A program made the translations under genes and the position numbers. The notes below the pieces were generated by a model. That model ran no database searches and was not told the DNA's origin. It was given only the letters and a program-made list of their open reading frames with translations. Positions 35,162 to 47,736 of a DNA stretch of 64,000 bases are shown piece by piece. Position 1 is the stretch's first letter, and each line of letters starts with the position of its first letter. This DNA is from Corynebacterium halotolerans (GTDB taxonomy: Bacteria; Actinomycetota; Actinomycetes; Mycobacteriales; Mycobacteriaceae): assembly GCF_001056295.1 (NCBI RefSeq), contig NZ_JVMD01000024.1:1-64000 (forward strand). The letters are read 5' to 3'.

Positions 35162-35959
35162 ATGAAGAAGTCGCCGGATCGGCGCGATAAGGTCCTCGCG
35201 CCATTCCGCGAGCTCGAGGCCAAGCAACGGCGTGACCGCCGGTCCTTCGCCGGAAAGTGGGCCGGAACGGTCCTGGTCGTATCCGTCGCCGCCGGGCTGG
35301 CCACGTGGGTCGTGGCGAACACGCCGGCCGCTGGACCATTCTTCATGATCGCGTCCGGCACCTTTTTCGGGACGCTATTGGTCGGCCTGCTGTGGTTCCC
35401 ATTTTTGACGCATCCCGCCGCCCGTGCGCGAATCCGCGTTTCCGGTGATGACGTGGACATCGAGGCGCGATTCCCCCAACCGCAGCTGCTGGGTGCAACC
35501 GGGTTGATGATGTCGTTGGCGGCGATGTTCGCATTCTTCGGACTGGCCGACGATGGCGGCGGATCACTTCCCGGAGGTCCGGCGGCGCCGTGGGTCCTGG
35601 CCGTGTTCATGTTTCTTTTCGCCTGCATCCTCGCAATGGTGTCCGCCGGGCAATCATGGATCCGCATCTCCGGAAATCGGCTTCACGTCCGAATCGGAAC
35701 CCTCAGCGCCGCCGACGTGGAACTGACGGGGAAATGCCGCACGAAATACGTCGTCACCCGAGGAAACACGGCCCTTCACGTTCTCCTGGACCCGCGGCAG
35801 GAAACCGTGTTCCTGGGCAGGACCCGCCCGCGGCGGAAGGTGATCATCCCCGACATCGTCTTCGCTGGCGTGGAAATCGGGGATGTCGCGCGGTTGATCG
35901 ACCACCGCATCGAAAACGCGAGGACGCCGCCCATCGAGGATGGTGCGGCGTCGTCGTAA
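35162..35959 (+). CDS. Membrane protein of unknown function
   Basis: 265 residues from ATG 35162, preceded by GAGGGGG at 9 bases; ATG 35144 is an in-frame alternative. Four predicted membrane helices in two pairs (WAGTVLVVSVAAGLATWVV, FFMIASGTFFGTLLVGLLWF, LLGATGLMMSLAAMFAFFGL, WVLAVFMFLFACILAMVS) are followed by a soluble beta-rich C-terminal domain of about 100 residues resembling a PH-like fold (SWIRISGNRLHVRIGTLSAADVELTG). No family name can be given. It lies alone between rbpA and the convergent fxsA-lnt-ppm1 operon. Confidence 0.8.
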   Translation: MKKSPDRRDKVLAPFRELEAKQRRDRRSFAGKWAGTVLVVSVAAGLATWVVANTPAAGPFFMIASGTFFGTLLVGLLWFPFLTHPAARARIRVSGDDVDIEARFPQPQLLGATGLMMSLAAMFAFFGLADDGGGSLPGGPAAPWVLAVFMFLFACILAMVSAGQSWIRISGNRLHVRIGTLSAADVELTGKCRTKYVVTRGNTALHVLLDPRQETVFLGRTRPRRKVIIPDIVFAGVEIGDVARLIDHRIENARTPPIEDGAASS

Positions 35960-36021
35960 AGCCGTTCAGGATGGTGTGGCCAAACAGGGATGGTGCGGCG
36001 TCGTGAAGCGGCGAATGCCCG

Positions 36022-36813
36022 TCAGAACCGCTTCTTGATCGAATGCTTGGCCAGGCGGGACACTTCCTCCGCGATGTCGCGCAGCTGGCCGGCGCGGTAG
36101 CCGATGCCCCACTTGGTCACGGCCGTCAGCGAATCGGTGACGAAGCTGCCCGACAGCTTCGACTCGCCGTACACCCGCTCGGTGAAGGTGATGGGCACCT
36201 CGCGGACGTCGAAACCGGCCTGCACCGCCTTCCAGCCGATCTCCGTCTGGAACAGGTACGCCTCCTTGCCGATCCCATCGAGGTCCAGCGTCTCCAGCAC
36301 CTCGCGGCGGAACGCGCGGTAGCCGGCGGTGATGTCCCGCACCCCGGCGCCCAGCAGCATGGAGATGTACAGGTTGCCGCCGCGCGACAGGATCTTGCGC
36401 GACGCCGGCCAGTTCACCGTCGAACCACCCGGCACGTAACGCGACCCGATGACCAGATCGGCTCCCGCATCGACGGCGTCGAGAAGCAGATGCAGCTGCT
36501 CGGGGGCGTGCGAACCGTCGGCGTCCATCTCGCACAGCACCCGGTAGTCGCGCTGCAGGCCCCACTCGAAGCCCGCGCGGTAGGCGCCCCACAGGCCGCC
36601 CTTGCTCTCGCGGTGCAGGACGTGGATCTGCTCCGGCGCCTCGGCGGCCAGCTCGTCGGCGACGTCGCCCGTGCCATCCGGCGAGGAATCGTCGACGACG
36701 AGAACATGCACGTCCGGCTGCGCCGCGCGGAGGCGGCCGACGACGAGAGGCAGGTTCTCCCGCTCGTTGAACGTCGGGATGATGACGAGGGTGCTGTCAC
36801 TCGGCTTGGACAC
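36022..36813 (-). CDS. ppm1: Polyprenol monophosphomannose synthase
   Basis: 263 residues, GT2-fold glycosyltransferase: [17 protein letters not shown] at the N-terminus, [14 protein letters not shown] and the metal-binding DADGSH (about residue 96). It transfers mannose from GDP-mannose to polyprenyl phosphate, the donor for lipoarabinomannan-type glycans and protein mannosylation in the envelope. The GTG start overlaps the lnt stop by one base (TAGTG). In M. tuberculosis the same two activities are fused in one Ppm1 protein; here they are separate but overlapping. Confidence 0.95.
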   Translation of the reverse strand: MSKPSDSTLVIIPTFNERENLPLVVGRLRAAQPDVHVLVVDDSSPDGTGDVADELAAEAPEQIHVLHRESKGGLWGAYRAGFEWGLQRDYRVLCEMDADGSHAPEQLHLLLDAVDAGADLVIGSRYVPGGSTVNWPASRKILSRGGNLYISMLLGAGVRDITAGYRAFRREVLETLDLDGIGKEAYLFQTEIGWKAVQAGFDVREVPITFTERVYGESKLSGSFVTDSLTAVTKWGIGYRAGQLRDIAEEVSRLAKHSIKKRF

Positions 36814-38543
36814 TATCGCTCCTTACGGGAATCCTGCTGGTGTTCGTCCTCGCGGGCCGCGGCGACCGCGGCTGCGGCACGGCGCACGGCTGCGATCAGC
36901 GCGAACGCGGCGAGGGCGACGATGGCCCACTCCACCGCTCCACCATACCGGGCGGCGAAGGTGAGGTTGTCGCGCAGCGGCAGGTCCGCGGTGAGCACAT
37001 GCTGCTCGAAGATCCCCGTCTCCTGCTCCACCGACCCGTCCGGGCCGACGATGGCGCTGACGCCGCTGGTCGCGGCGACGACGACGGCGCGGTCGAACTC
37101 GATGGCGCGCATGCGGCTCATGGCCAGCTGCTGGTAGGTCATGTCGGTGAAGCCGAACGTGGCGTTGTTCGTGGGCGTGGCCAGGATCGTCGCGCCGTTG
37201 TTCACCGCGTCGCGGAAGGCATCGTCGAACACGACCTCGTAGCAGGTGGCGATGCCCATCGCGATGGTGTCGACCACCGCGCGGGCGCCGTTGGCGGCAC
37301 CGATTTCGCCCCGGCCCTCGCGCGTGCCGTTCCCGCCATCATCGCCGCCGCGCGCTTCCCCGCCGTTTTCGCCCGCGCCGCCTTCCCCGCCGCCTTCCGC
37401 ACCGCGGTCCAGTTCCACACGGATGACTCCGTCGCCGCCGCCCGGCGTCATGTCGCCCGCGCGGTCGACCAGCGGCGTGATGCGCCGCAGCAGATCGCGG
37501 AACGGCATGGTCTCGCCGAAGGGCTGCAGGTAGATCTTCTCGTGGCGCTGCCCGTCGACGGGGCCGTCGACCGGGTCCCACAGGACCATGGTGTTCTGCA
37601 CGCCGTCGTCGTAGGTGAACGTCCCCACGATGATCGGCGCCTTGATGTCCTTCGCCGCCGCGTCGATGATCCGCGCCGCCTCCGGATCCCGGAACGGGCT
37701 GACATCCGACGAGTTCTCCGGCCACACCACCAGGTCCGGCCGCGGTTCGGCGCCGTCGCGCACCCGGGCGGCGAGCGCGCGCGTGGCGTCGGCGTGGTTC
37801 TTCAGCACCGCCCGTCGTTGCGCGTTGAAGTCCATCCCCAGCCGCGGCACGTTGCCCTGCACCGCGGCGATGCGCACGGTGGCCGCGTTCTCCCCCGTCG
37901 CGGGCTGCGCCACGAGGCCGACCGCGAGCGGCAGCAGGATCAGCACCAGGCCCGTGGCCCATTGCTTGACGACGATCGACGCCAGACCCGCGGAAACCAA
38001 CACCGCCAAGAAACCGACGAGGGCAACTCCGCCGAGGACGGCGGCGTCGTCAAGCGGGCCACCCAGCTGGCCCCAGCCGATGCGCAACCACGGGAACCCG
38101 CCGAACGGCCAACGCGCCAGCAGCGCCTCGCCCGCCAGGATCGCGGCCGCTGCGCCGACCGCGCGGACCGGCCACGGCATGGCCGCTGGGGTGCGGGGGC
38201 CGGTGCCGCGCCCGTCCGCCCCGAGGATGATCCGCGCGAGCAGCACACCGGGGATCTGCATCAATCCGAGCGTGACGGACAACGCGACATACGGCATGGC
38301 GCCGACGAACTCGGAGATCCACGGCAGCGCGATCATCGACGTGGTGAAACCCCAGATCACCGCCATGCCTACCGTCGCGCCCCACGACGGGCGCCCGAGC
38401 AGCGCGACCAGCAGTCCCGCCACGCCCAGCCACGCCAGCCACCACAGGCCCACCGGCTGGAACGACCACGCCACGAAGGCGCCGCCGACCGCCGCGGCCG
38501 CGAATCGGATCAGGACGGGGCCGCGTTTGCGCAGGTGGATCAT
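36813..38543 (-). CDS. lnt: Apolipoprotein N-acyltransferase
   Basis: 576 residues: N-terminal membrane domain of about eight helices, then a periplasm-side nitrilase-like domain. The Glu-Lys-Cys triad is visible as VVWPENSSD (about 272), [12 protein letters not shown] (about 340) and [11 protein letters not shown] (about 435), followed by a C-terminal helix. It adds the third acyl chain to lipoproteins. An Asp/Glu/Gly-rich loop (about residues 380-415) is inserted before the catalytic cysteine and is not usual for the family. Overlaps fxsA by four bases and ppm1 by one, so one translationally coupled operon. Confidence 0.94.
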   Translation of the reverse strand: MIHLRKRGPVLIRFAAAAVGGAFVAWSFQPVGLWWLAWLGVAGLLVALLGRPSWGATVGMAVIWGFTTSMIALPWISEFVGAMPYVALSVTLGLMQIPGVLLARIILGADGRGTGPRTPAAMPWPVRAVGAAAAILAGEALLARWPFGGFPWLRIGWGQLGGPLDDAAVLGGVALVGFLAVLVSAGLASIVVKQWATGLVLILLPLAVGLVAQPATGENAATVRIAAVQGNVPRLGMDFNAQRRAVLKNHADATRALAARVRDGAEPRPDLVVWPENSSDVSPFRDPEAARIIDAAAKDIKAPIIVGTFTYDDGVQNTMVLWDPVDGPVDGQRHEKIYLQPFGETMPFRDLLRRITPLVDRAGDMTPGGGDGVIRVELDRGAEGGGEGGAGENGGEARGGDDGGNGTREGRGEIGAANGARAVVDTIAMGIATCYEVVFDDAFRDAVNNGATILATPTNNATFGFTDMTYQQLAMSRMRAIEFDRAVVVAATSGVSAIVGPDGSVEQETGIFEQHVLTADLPLRDNLTFAARYGGAVEWAIVALAAFALIAAVRRAAAAVAAAREDEHQQDSRKER

Positions 38544-39592
38544 CCGCGCGGCTCCGGGCCGCCGGCGTTCCCGTTCTTGTTCTGGTTCGGGTTTTCGTCC
38601 GGGCGCTTGTCCGAGCCGGGCTCGGCGTTGCCGGGGTTCTCGCCCTGGCGCTTGTTGGAGTCGGGGTTCTCGCTCTTGCCCTTGTCGTTGCCCTTGTTCT
38701 GGGTTCCGCCCGCACGCTTGTCCGAGCCGGAATCGGGCTCTTCATCGATGACCATGGGGTCGCCGGTGCCGCCGCGCCTCTTCTCGTCGTCACGCGCCCA
38801 GTCGTCGAGCGCGGAGGCGTCGTCGGGAACGTCGAACGTGATGCGCTCGCCGGTGCCCCGGCCGAGGCGGCGCGGTGCGGAGGCGTCGTCCGCCGTGGAG
38901 CGCGAACCCGCCGGTCCCGCGGGGGCGGATGGGGAGGACGGGTCGTCGTGGTCGATCACCTCCGCGCCGTCGTCGCCGTACTTCACGCCGTACCGCTGGA
39001 CCACGAACATGCTCTTCGACCCCGTGCGCTGGAACCACGCCGCCAGCGACGCGCCGCCGACCGTGCGGATCAGCCACCGCGTCGGCGGCACGATCAACAG
39101 CAGGCCGAAGATCGTCGTGACGAACCCCGGGATCGCCAGCAGCACGCACCCGACCATGAGCATCGCCGAATCCACGACGAGAGTGCCCGCCGAGGCCAGT
39201 GCGCGGCGGGCGCGCTTCTCTCGGTCGGCGGGGTCGATGATGTCGTCACCGGCCGTGTCCGAATCGCCGGCCTGGCCGGTCGCGCCCATCGGTCCTCCGT
39301 GGCCTGGTTCGCCCTGGTTGCCCATCGGGCTGCCGTGACCCATGGCGCCGGGGCCGCCCATCGGTCCGCCGTGACCCATGGCGCCGGGGCCGCCCATCGC
39401 TTCCTGCGCGGCGATCGCATCGTCCATTGCGCGCTGCGTCAGGCGGCGCATTTCCCACGCCGCGGTGACCACGCCGACGATGAAAAGGCCGCCGAGCGCG
39501 AGCAGCGCCCAGCCGACGCCGATCCACCTGGCGATCGCGATGAAGGCGACCAGTTCGATGATCAAATACAGCGGGAAGAGGACCCTTGACAT
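38540..39592 (-). CDS. fxsA: FxsA-family membrane protein with Gly/Met/His repeat and long disordered tail
   Basis: 350 residues from ATG 39592, 7 bases after TAGGCT (leaderless type). The FxsA core (LFPLYLIIELVAFIAIARWIG, then VGCVLLAIPGFVTTIFGLLLIVPPTR) is split by an inserted GGPGAMGHGGPMG-type repeat of about 40 residues between membrane segments. The C-terminal 150 residues are charged and disordered with repeated SDKRxxxNPxN-like units. FxsA is a polytopic cytoplasmic-membrane protein of uncertain function (relieves phage T7 exclusion in E. coli). First gene of the fxsA-lnt-ppm1 operon. Confidence 0.88.
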   Translation of the reverse strand: MSRVLFPLYLIIELVAFIAIARWIGVGWALLALGGLFIVGVVTAAWEMRRLTQRAMDDAIAAQEAMGGPGAMGHGGPMGGPGAMGHGSPMGNQGEPGHGGPMGATGQAGDSDTAGDDIIDPADREKRARRALASAGTLVVDSAMLMVGCVLLAIPGFVTTIFGLLLIVPPTRWLIRTVGGASLAAWFQRTGSKSMFVVQRYGVKYGDDGAEVIDHDDPSSPSAPAGPAGSRSTADDASAPRRLGRGTGERITFDVPDDASALDDWARDDEKRRGGTGDPMVIDEEPDSGSDKRAGGTQNKGNDKGKSENPDSNKRQGENPGNAEPGSDKRPDENPNQNKNGNAGGPEPRG

Positions 39593-39769
39593 GCGGCCAA
39601 GCCTACCCGCCCGCCGTCGTGCGGCCGGGGCGCGGGATGGCCCGCTGGCTCGCGTCCGTCGTTGCGTGGCCCGAGCGACGAATGGCCGGCCATCTCCATC
39701 CCGTCGTCGTGTGAACTCCGCGGTGGATCGCCCGCAGGCTCGATTCCTCCGCCGGTTCTCACTCAGGAA

Positions 39770-39851
39770 ATTCATACACACCTTTTGTTGCTCGGAACTG
39801 CCGATTTGGGACGATTTCGGCGGTTTCGAGCAACAAAAGGTGTGTATGAAT
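39770..39851. repeat. 82-base element with perfect 25-bp inverted repeat
   Basis: Arms 39770-39794 (ATTCATACACACC...) and 39827-39851 (...GGTGTGTATGAAT) are perfect complements over 25 bases. The 32-base centre extends the stem with AACTGCCGA/TCGGCGGTT (one G-T pair). It lacks terminal GC-rich terminator features and encodes nothing. It resembles a mobile palindromic unit or an RNA hairpin precursor more than a terminator. Confidence 0.85.
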
Positions 39852-40089
39852 GCGCTAAGTCAACGGGTGTGAAAGTTGAGACGAAAGTGGCGCGACGGGA
39901 TCACGGATTGCGGTTCGGATCGACCGGGGTGCGGCTGGACGAGGGCCATCCGGCGATCGCCGCCGTGGATGGTCCGAGCGAGGGTGGGTGACTTCCGCGG
40001 CGCATGGGTTGCGCGCCCAGGGTGGCCGACGAGAGTTCCGCGGTCGTGGCGGTCACCGACGCATGGCCGGTGAGAGGGGTAGGCGGTGG

Positions 40090-40123
40090 TGGCAGCCGGC
40101 CGGAGAAAGAAGGCCGGCTGCCA
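40090..40123. terminator. GC-rich hairpin downstream of cobN
   Basis: 12-bp perfect stem TGGCAGCCGGCC/GGCCGGCTGCCA with a 10-base purine-rich loop, about 140 bases beyond the cobN stop on the minus strand. No T-run on either side, so termination is inferred from position. Confidence 0.45.
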
Positions 40124-40165
40124 TCGCGCATGACATGCTGGAAAGGCGTCGGCGGCGCTCGGCCC

Positions 40166-40232
40166 CCTCCGGTCGTGCCCCAATCACCGGGCGACCCCGG
40201 AAACCCTGACCGAGGGGAGACACGACCGGAGG
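40166..40232. repeat. 12-bp inverted repeat with 43-base loop just after cobN
   Basis: CCTCCGGTCGTG (40166-40177) pairs with CACGACCGGAGG (40221-40232), starting about 30 bases after the cobN stop. It may protect or structure the 3' end of the cobN transcript. Confidence 0.45.
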
Positions 40233-40260
40233 AGACTGAGCACCGCCGCCGCCACCGGCG

Positions 40261-44004
<3,744 letters not shown>

Positions 44005-44044
44005 CGCGGCTGCGCCTTTCCCGGGGATCTCGCGCCCCGTGGCC

Positions 44045-44170
44045 AAGCTTCCCGGAACGTGGGGGTCTGACTCTCACAGTGGCGCGACCGTCCGGAATTC
44101 CACCGGCTTCCCCACACCCGGGTCGGGTGGTTGAACGTTTCGCGGGTAGCCTACCCGCCCGCCGGATCCG
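44045..44170 (-). promoter_or_regulatory. Cobalamin riboswitch upstream of cobN
   Basis: On the minus strand the conserved core reads GGGAAGCCGGTG, then CCGGACGGTCGCGCCACTGT, then GAGAGTCAGACC, in the order and spacing of the B12 riboswitch (AAGCCGGTG..CCGG..GCCACTG..AGTCAGA). A GGTGCC-type segment lies further 5'. It ends about 45 bases before the cobN start, leaving room for ribosome-site sequestration. The limits given are approximate. Confidence 0.85.
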
Positions 44171-44300
44171 GGGCACCGGGGACCCCGGAACACGCTCCCC
44201 CGGCCGGCGGTCGGCTGGCGCGGTGGGTCCGGCCCCGGACCCTTATTGCGGCCGGCCGGGTTGCCGGACCGTTGCCGCGGCGAACCCGGCTGCCGGTTCC

Positions 44301-45617
44301 CTACCGCGACAGGGCCGGCAGCTCGGACTGCGACGGCAGCTGCGGCGTCAGCGAGCCCGGTGCGCCCGGGATCGGCGTCGACGGCTCGGGCGAGAAGTGC
44401 GCCCACAGGAAGTCGATCGCCGGCAGCAGCTGGGACAGCATGGGCGCGATGTGGTTGACGCCCACCTTGCCCGGGATGGCGGGGGTGTTGTCCTCGACGT
44501 AGGTCACGTCGGCGCCCTTGCCGGTCCAATCGGCGTTGAGTTCGCGGATCTGGTTGATCGGGATGATGTCGTCGCCGACGCCGCCGTAGACCATCGTCGG
44601 GTGGTCGGGGACGTCCTTGCCCAGCTTCTGGCGGGCCAGCTCCTCGAGCACCTCCGGGTAGCGGGCCTCGATGACCTCCTTCAGCGAGCTGCCGTCGGCG
44701 GTGAAGTCGCGGGTCGAGCGGAACCCGGAGTCGAGCACGGCGCCGCCGATGCACAGCCCGTCGGAGGACTTCAGCCAGGCGCGGCCGGCGTCGTTGAGCT
44801 CCTCTTCGGTGATCTTGCGGCGCAGTTCCTCGTCCTTGCCCAGCACGCCGTTGATGGCGTAGGCGACGGCCGCGGACAGGATCGAGCCGTCGATGGTGTC
44901 GAGCACCTCGATGAGGTTCGACGGCGGGGCGCCGACGGTCGACGCGACCACGTTGAGGTCGGGCGCGTACCGGTGGGCGTTTTCCGCGGCCCAGCCGGAG
45001 GTGCTGCCGCCCTGCGAGTACCCGTACAGGCCCACCGGGGCGGCCGGGTCGACGCCGAGGCCGCGGGCGGCGACGGCCGCGTCGAGCATCGACTGGCCGG
45101 AGGAGACGTTGTCGGCGTACTCCTGGGATCCGGTGTCGGGGTTGCGGTGGTGGTCGATGATGACCACGGCGGCGCCGCGGGAGAGGTTCTCGGCGGCGGG
45201 CAGCATCTCGTAGCCGACCCCGAGGTCCGGCGGGGTCATGCCGACGTTGATGCCCGTGGCCGCGGTGTTCGACGGGTCGCAGTGCTCGCCGGGGCCCTGG
45301 GTGCCCGGGGCGATGGCCACCAGCGGGCGGGGGCCGGGGCCCTTCCACGGGGTGCGCGGCTCGATGTAGGTGGCGCGGTCGATGCTGGGCCGCCCCATCG
45401 AGTCGGTCGACGAGTAGGTGAACTTGGTGGCGTCGGCGCGCCAGGCGCCGTTGCCGCCGACGAGTTCCATCTTCTCCGAGGTGGACACGACCCCGGCGTC
45501 CCCCGAGCGGGTCGGGTTCTGCGGGAACGGGCCCAGGGCGTGCGCGGCCGGCGCGGCGGAGAGGACGAGTGCTGCGGAGGTGCCGATGGCGAGGACCGTG
45601 CGGCGCAGTCGGATCAT
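44301..45617 (-). CDS. Secreted lipase (LIP-type alpha/beta hydrolase)
   Basis: 438 residues. A signal peptide (MIRLRRTVLAIGTSAALVL, cleavage after AHA at about 27) exports it. The nucleophile elbow is GYSQGG (about residue 201), and the C-terminal part has YGGVGDDIIPINQ (Asp) and VNHIAPM (His), completing a Ser-Asp-His triad of secretory lipases common in mycolic-acid bacteria. AAGGAG lies 7 bases before the ATG. A predicted promoter (-10 TATAAA) lies about 80 bases upstream, divergent from cobG. It does not belong to the cobalamin pathway although it sits between cobN and cobG. Confidence 0.9.
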   Translation of the reverse strand: MIRLRRTVLAIGTSAALVLSAAPAAHALGPFPQNPTRSGDAGVVSTSEKMELVGGNGAWRADATKFTYSSTDSMGRPSIDRATYIEPRTPWKGPGPRPLVAIAPGTQGPGEHCDPSNTAATGINVGMTPPDLGVGYEMLPAAENLSRGAAVVIIDHHRNPDTGSQEYADNVSSGQSMLDAAVAARGLGVDPAAPVGLYGYSQGGSTSGWAAENAHRYAPDLNVVASTVGAPPSNLIEVLDTIDGSILSAAVAYAINGVLGKDEELRRKITEEELNDAGRAWLKSSDGLCIGGAVLDSGFRSTRDFTADGSSLKEVIEARYPEVLEELARQKLGKDVPDHPTMVYGGVGDDIIPINQIRELNADWTGKGADVTYVEDNTPAIPGKVGVNHIAPMLSQLLPAIDFLWAHFSPEPSTPIPGAPGSLTPQLPSQSELPALSR

Positions 45618-45702
45618 GTACGAGCTCCTTGGTGTGGCTGTGCGGCCATGTGGCCGCGGCGGCTTCGCGACGACTGCGTCGGCGAATGCCGCGGGGAAAT
45701 TA

Positions 45703-45731
45703 TTTATATGCCAAAGGTTACATTCGCGTAA
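45703..45731 (-). promoter_or_regulatory. Predicted promoter of the lipase gene
   Basis: TATAAA (45708-45703) with a weak -35 TTACGC (45731-45726) at 17 bases, inside the only AT-rich patch of this divergent region. The leader would be about 80 bases. Confidence 0.45.
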
Positions 45732-45841
45732 GTTTTGCCGGCGGCGTTTTGGGGAAAATCACCTCCGACCGGGTGAACCGGGACGCGCCGGGCGTCGTCA
45801 AGCAGGCAGATCGACCGTCTGCGCAGACGTATGATCGGGGC

Positions 45842-47029
45842 ATGGACACACCCGCCAACCAGCCCGAATCCCCCCGCCCCGAACGCGACCGGCCGGACGG
45901 ATGCCCCGGCACCCGGCGCGTGCACGTCGCCGCCGACGGTGCGATCGGCCGCCTGCGCTTCCCCGGCGGATTCCTGCCCGCGCCGGGCTTCGCGGTGCTG
46001 GCGGATCTCGCCGAGAATTTCGGCGACGGCGACATCCACTTCACCTCCCGCGGCAACGTGCAGATCCGCGGCATCCGCGACGTCGCCGGGTTCGCCGACG
46101 CCGCCGAGGAAGCCGGCATGCTCCCCCACCCGGAGCACGACCGCGTGCGCAACATCCTGCAGTCGCCGATGACCGGCCGCGTCGGCGGGCTCGACGACGT
46201 GTCGGATCTGGTCCGCGCCTTCGACGACGCGCTGTGCGCCGACCCGTCCCTGGCGACCCTGCCGGGGCGCACCCTCTTCGCGCTCGACGACGGCCGCGGC
46301 GACGTGCTCGGCGAGGCCCCCGATCTCGGCCTGGTCGCGCTCGGCGGCGGCGAATTCGAGCTCGTCGTCGCCGGCGCGCCCGCGGGCCTGGCCGTGCCGC
46401 GCGACCGCGCCGTCGAACTGCTGCTGGCGGCGACGCGCGCGTGGGCGGAAGTGCGCGGCGAAGCGTGGCGCGTGGCCGAATCCGGTCTGGCCGACCGGGT
46501 GATCGCCATGACGGCGGAGGCCGCGGGCGTGGCCGTCGGCGAGGCCTCCGACGCCGAGTCCTTCGCCTTCGCCCACCCCGGCACCGAGCAGATCGGGTGG
46601 ATCGACCAGCCCGACGGCCTGGTCAGCCTCGCCGCCGGCCTGCGCTTCGGCGTCCTGCCCGCCCGCCTGGCCCGCGCCATCGCGCACACCCGGGTGCCGG
46701 TCCACGTCACCCCCTGGTACTCGCTGGTGCTCCACGACCTGGAGGAGGACGTCGCCGAGCAGGTCGTGCGCGTCATGGCGCCCAACGGGCTGATCTTCGA
46801 CCGCAAGTCCACGTGGCTCAACGTCTCCGCCTGCACCGGGCGGCCCGGCTGCCCGAAGTCGCTGGCGGACACCCGCGGCGACGCGGCGCACGCCATCGCC
46901 CAGGCGCGGCTGCCCGAGGGGCGCGTGCACTTCTCCGGCTGCGAGCGCCGCTGCGGCCGGCCCAAGGGCGGCTACGTCGACTACCTGGCCACCGGCGACG
47001 GCGAGTACGAGGTCACGTCGGTCGACTGA
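45842..47029 (+). CDS. cobG: Precorrin-3B synthase
   Basis: 395 residues from ATG 45842, 6 bases after TATGAT (45830-45835), so probably leaderless. It belongs to the nitrite/sulfite-reductase fold: ferredoxin-like half-domains and a C-terminal iron-sulphur/siroheme motif ACTGRPGCPKS ... SGCERRCGRPKGG (C-x5-C and C-x3-C). CobG hydroxylates precorrin-3A with molecular oxygen and forms the lactone of precorrin-3B, the step that defines the aerobic B12 route. First of three adjacent genes cobG-cobH-cobIJ; cobH has its own -10 element. Confidence 0.94.
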   Translation: MDTPANQPESPRPERDRPDGCPGTRRVHVAADGAIGRLRFPGGFLPAPGFAVLADLAENFGDGDIHFTSRGNVQIRGIRDVAGFADAAEEAGMLPHPEHDRVRNILQSPMTGRVGGLDDVSDLVRAFDDALCADPSLATLPGRTLFALDDGRGDVLGEAPDLGLVALGGGEFELVVAGAPAGLAVPRDRAVELLLAATRAWAEVRGEAWRVAESGLADRVIAMTAEAAGVAVGEASDAESFAFAHPGTEQIGWIDQPDGLVSLAAGLRFGVLPARLARAIAHTRVPVHVTPWYSLVLHDLEEDVAEQVVRVMAPNGLIFDRKSTWLNVSACTGRPGCPKSLADTRGDAAHAIAQARLPEGRVHFSGCERRCGRPKGGYVDYLATGDGEYEVTSVD

Positions 47030-47082
47030 GCCGCCGCGCGCCCGTCCACCGTCGGCGCGCGGCCGTGGCTTACCCTTGTCGC

Positions 47083-47736
47083 ATGACAGGCTTCGACTAC
47101 GTAACCGACGGCCCGGCCATCTACCGGAAGTCGTTCTCCATCATCCGCGCCGAGTCCGACCTGGGGCGATTCACCCCGGAGCAGGAGGTCGTGGCTGTGC
47201 GGATGATCCACGCGGCCGGCCAGACGGATCTTGCCGGGGACATCGTGTTCTCCCCCGGCGCGGTCGCCGCGGCGCGGGCCGCGCTGGAGGCGGGCAAGCC
47301 GATCTTCACCGACGTCACCATGATCGCCTCGGGCATCACGCGGCGGCGCCTGCCGGCGGACAACGAGGTCATCTGCACGCTCAACGACGAGCGCACCCCG
47401 GAGCTCGCCGCGGAGCTGGGCACCACGCGCACCGCCGCCGCCGTCGACCTGTGGGGCGATCGTCTCGAGGGCGCCGTCGTGGCCATCGGCAACGCGCCGA
47501 CCGCCCTGTACCACCTGCTCGACCGCCTGCGCGCCGGCGAGCTGCCCATGCCCGCCGCCGTGCTGGCCATGCCCGTCGGGTTCGTCGGCGCAGCGGAGTC
47601 GAAGCAGGCGACCATCGACGTCGCCCCCGGGATCCCGGGCCTGGAATACATCACCGTCACCGGCCGCCGCGGCGGTTCGGCCATCACCTGCGCGGCCCTC
47701 AACGCGCTGGCGACGAAGCAGGAGATCCTTCCGTGA
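47083..47736 (+). CDS. cobH: Precorrin-8X methylmutase
   Basis: 217 residues from ATG 47083, 6 bases after TACCCT (47071-47076). The start YVTDGPAIYRKSFSIIRAESDL and the motif MPVGFVGAAESKQ are typical of CobH/CbiC, which moves a methyl group from C11 to C12 to give hydrogenobyrinic acid. The histidine of the catalytic region is in RMIHAAGQTDLA. Its stop overlaps the GTG of cobIJ (GTGA), so translation is coupled. Confidence 0.95.
   Translation: MTGFDYVTDGPAIYRKSFSIIRAESDLGRFTPEQEVVAVRMIHAAGQTDLAGDIVFSPGAVAAARAALEAGKPIFTDVTMIASGITRRRLPADNEVICTLNDERTPELAAELGTTRTAAAVDLWGDRLEGAVVAIGNAPTALYHLLDRLRAGELPMPAAVLAMPVGFVGAAESKQATIDVAPGIPGLEYITVTGRRGGSAITCAALNALATKQEILP

Larger units (their letters stand above)
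39593..40260. other. 668-base intergenic region between fxsA and cobN
   Basis: No convincing gene on either strand. It holds the fxsA -10 (39600-39605), a very long perfect inverted repeat (39770-39851), and two further hairpins nearer cobN (40090-40123; 40166-40232). The AT-rich stretch around the first hairpin differs from the GC-rich remainder. Confidence 0.7.

Noticed and set aside
45618-45841. Second cobalamin riboswitch ahead of cobG
   Set aside because: The CCGGTG and GCCACTG core elements are absent, and the -10 element ends 6 bases before the start codon.
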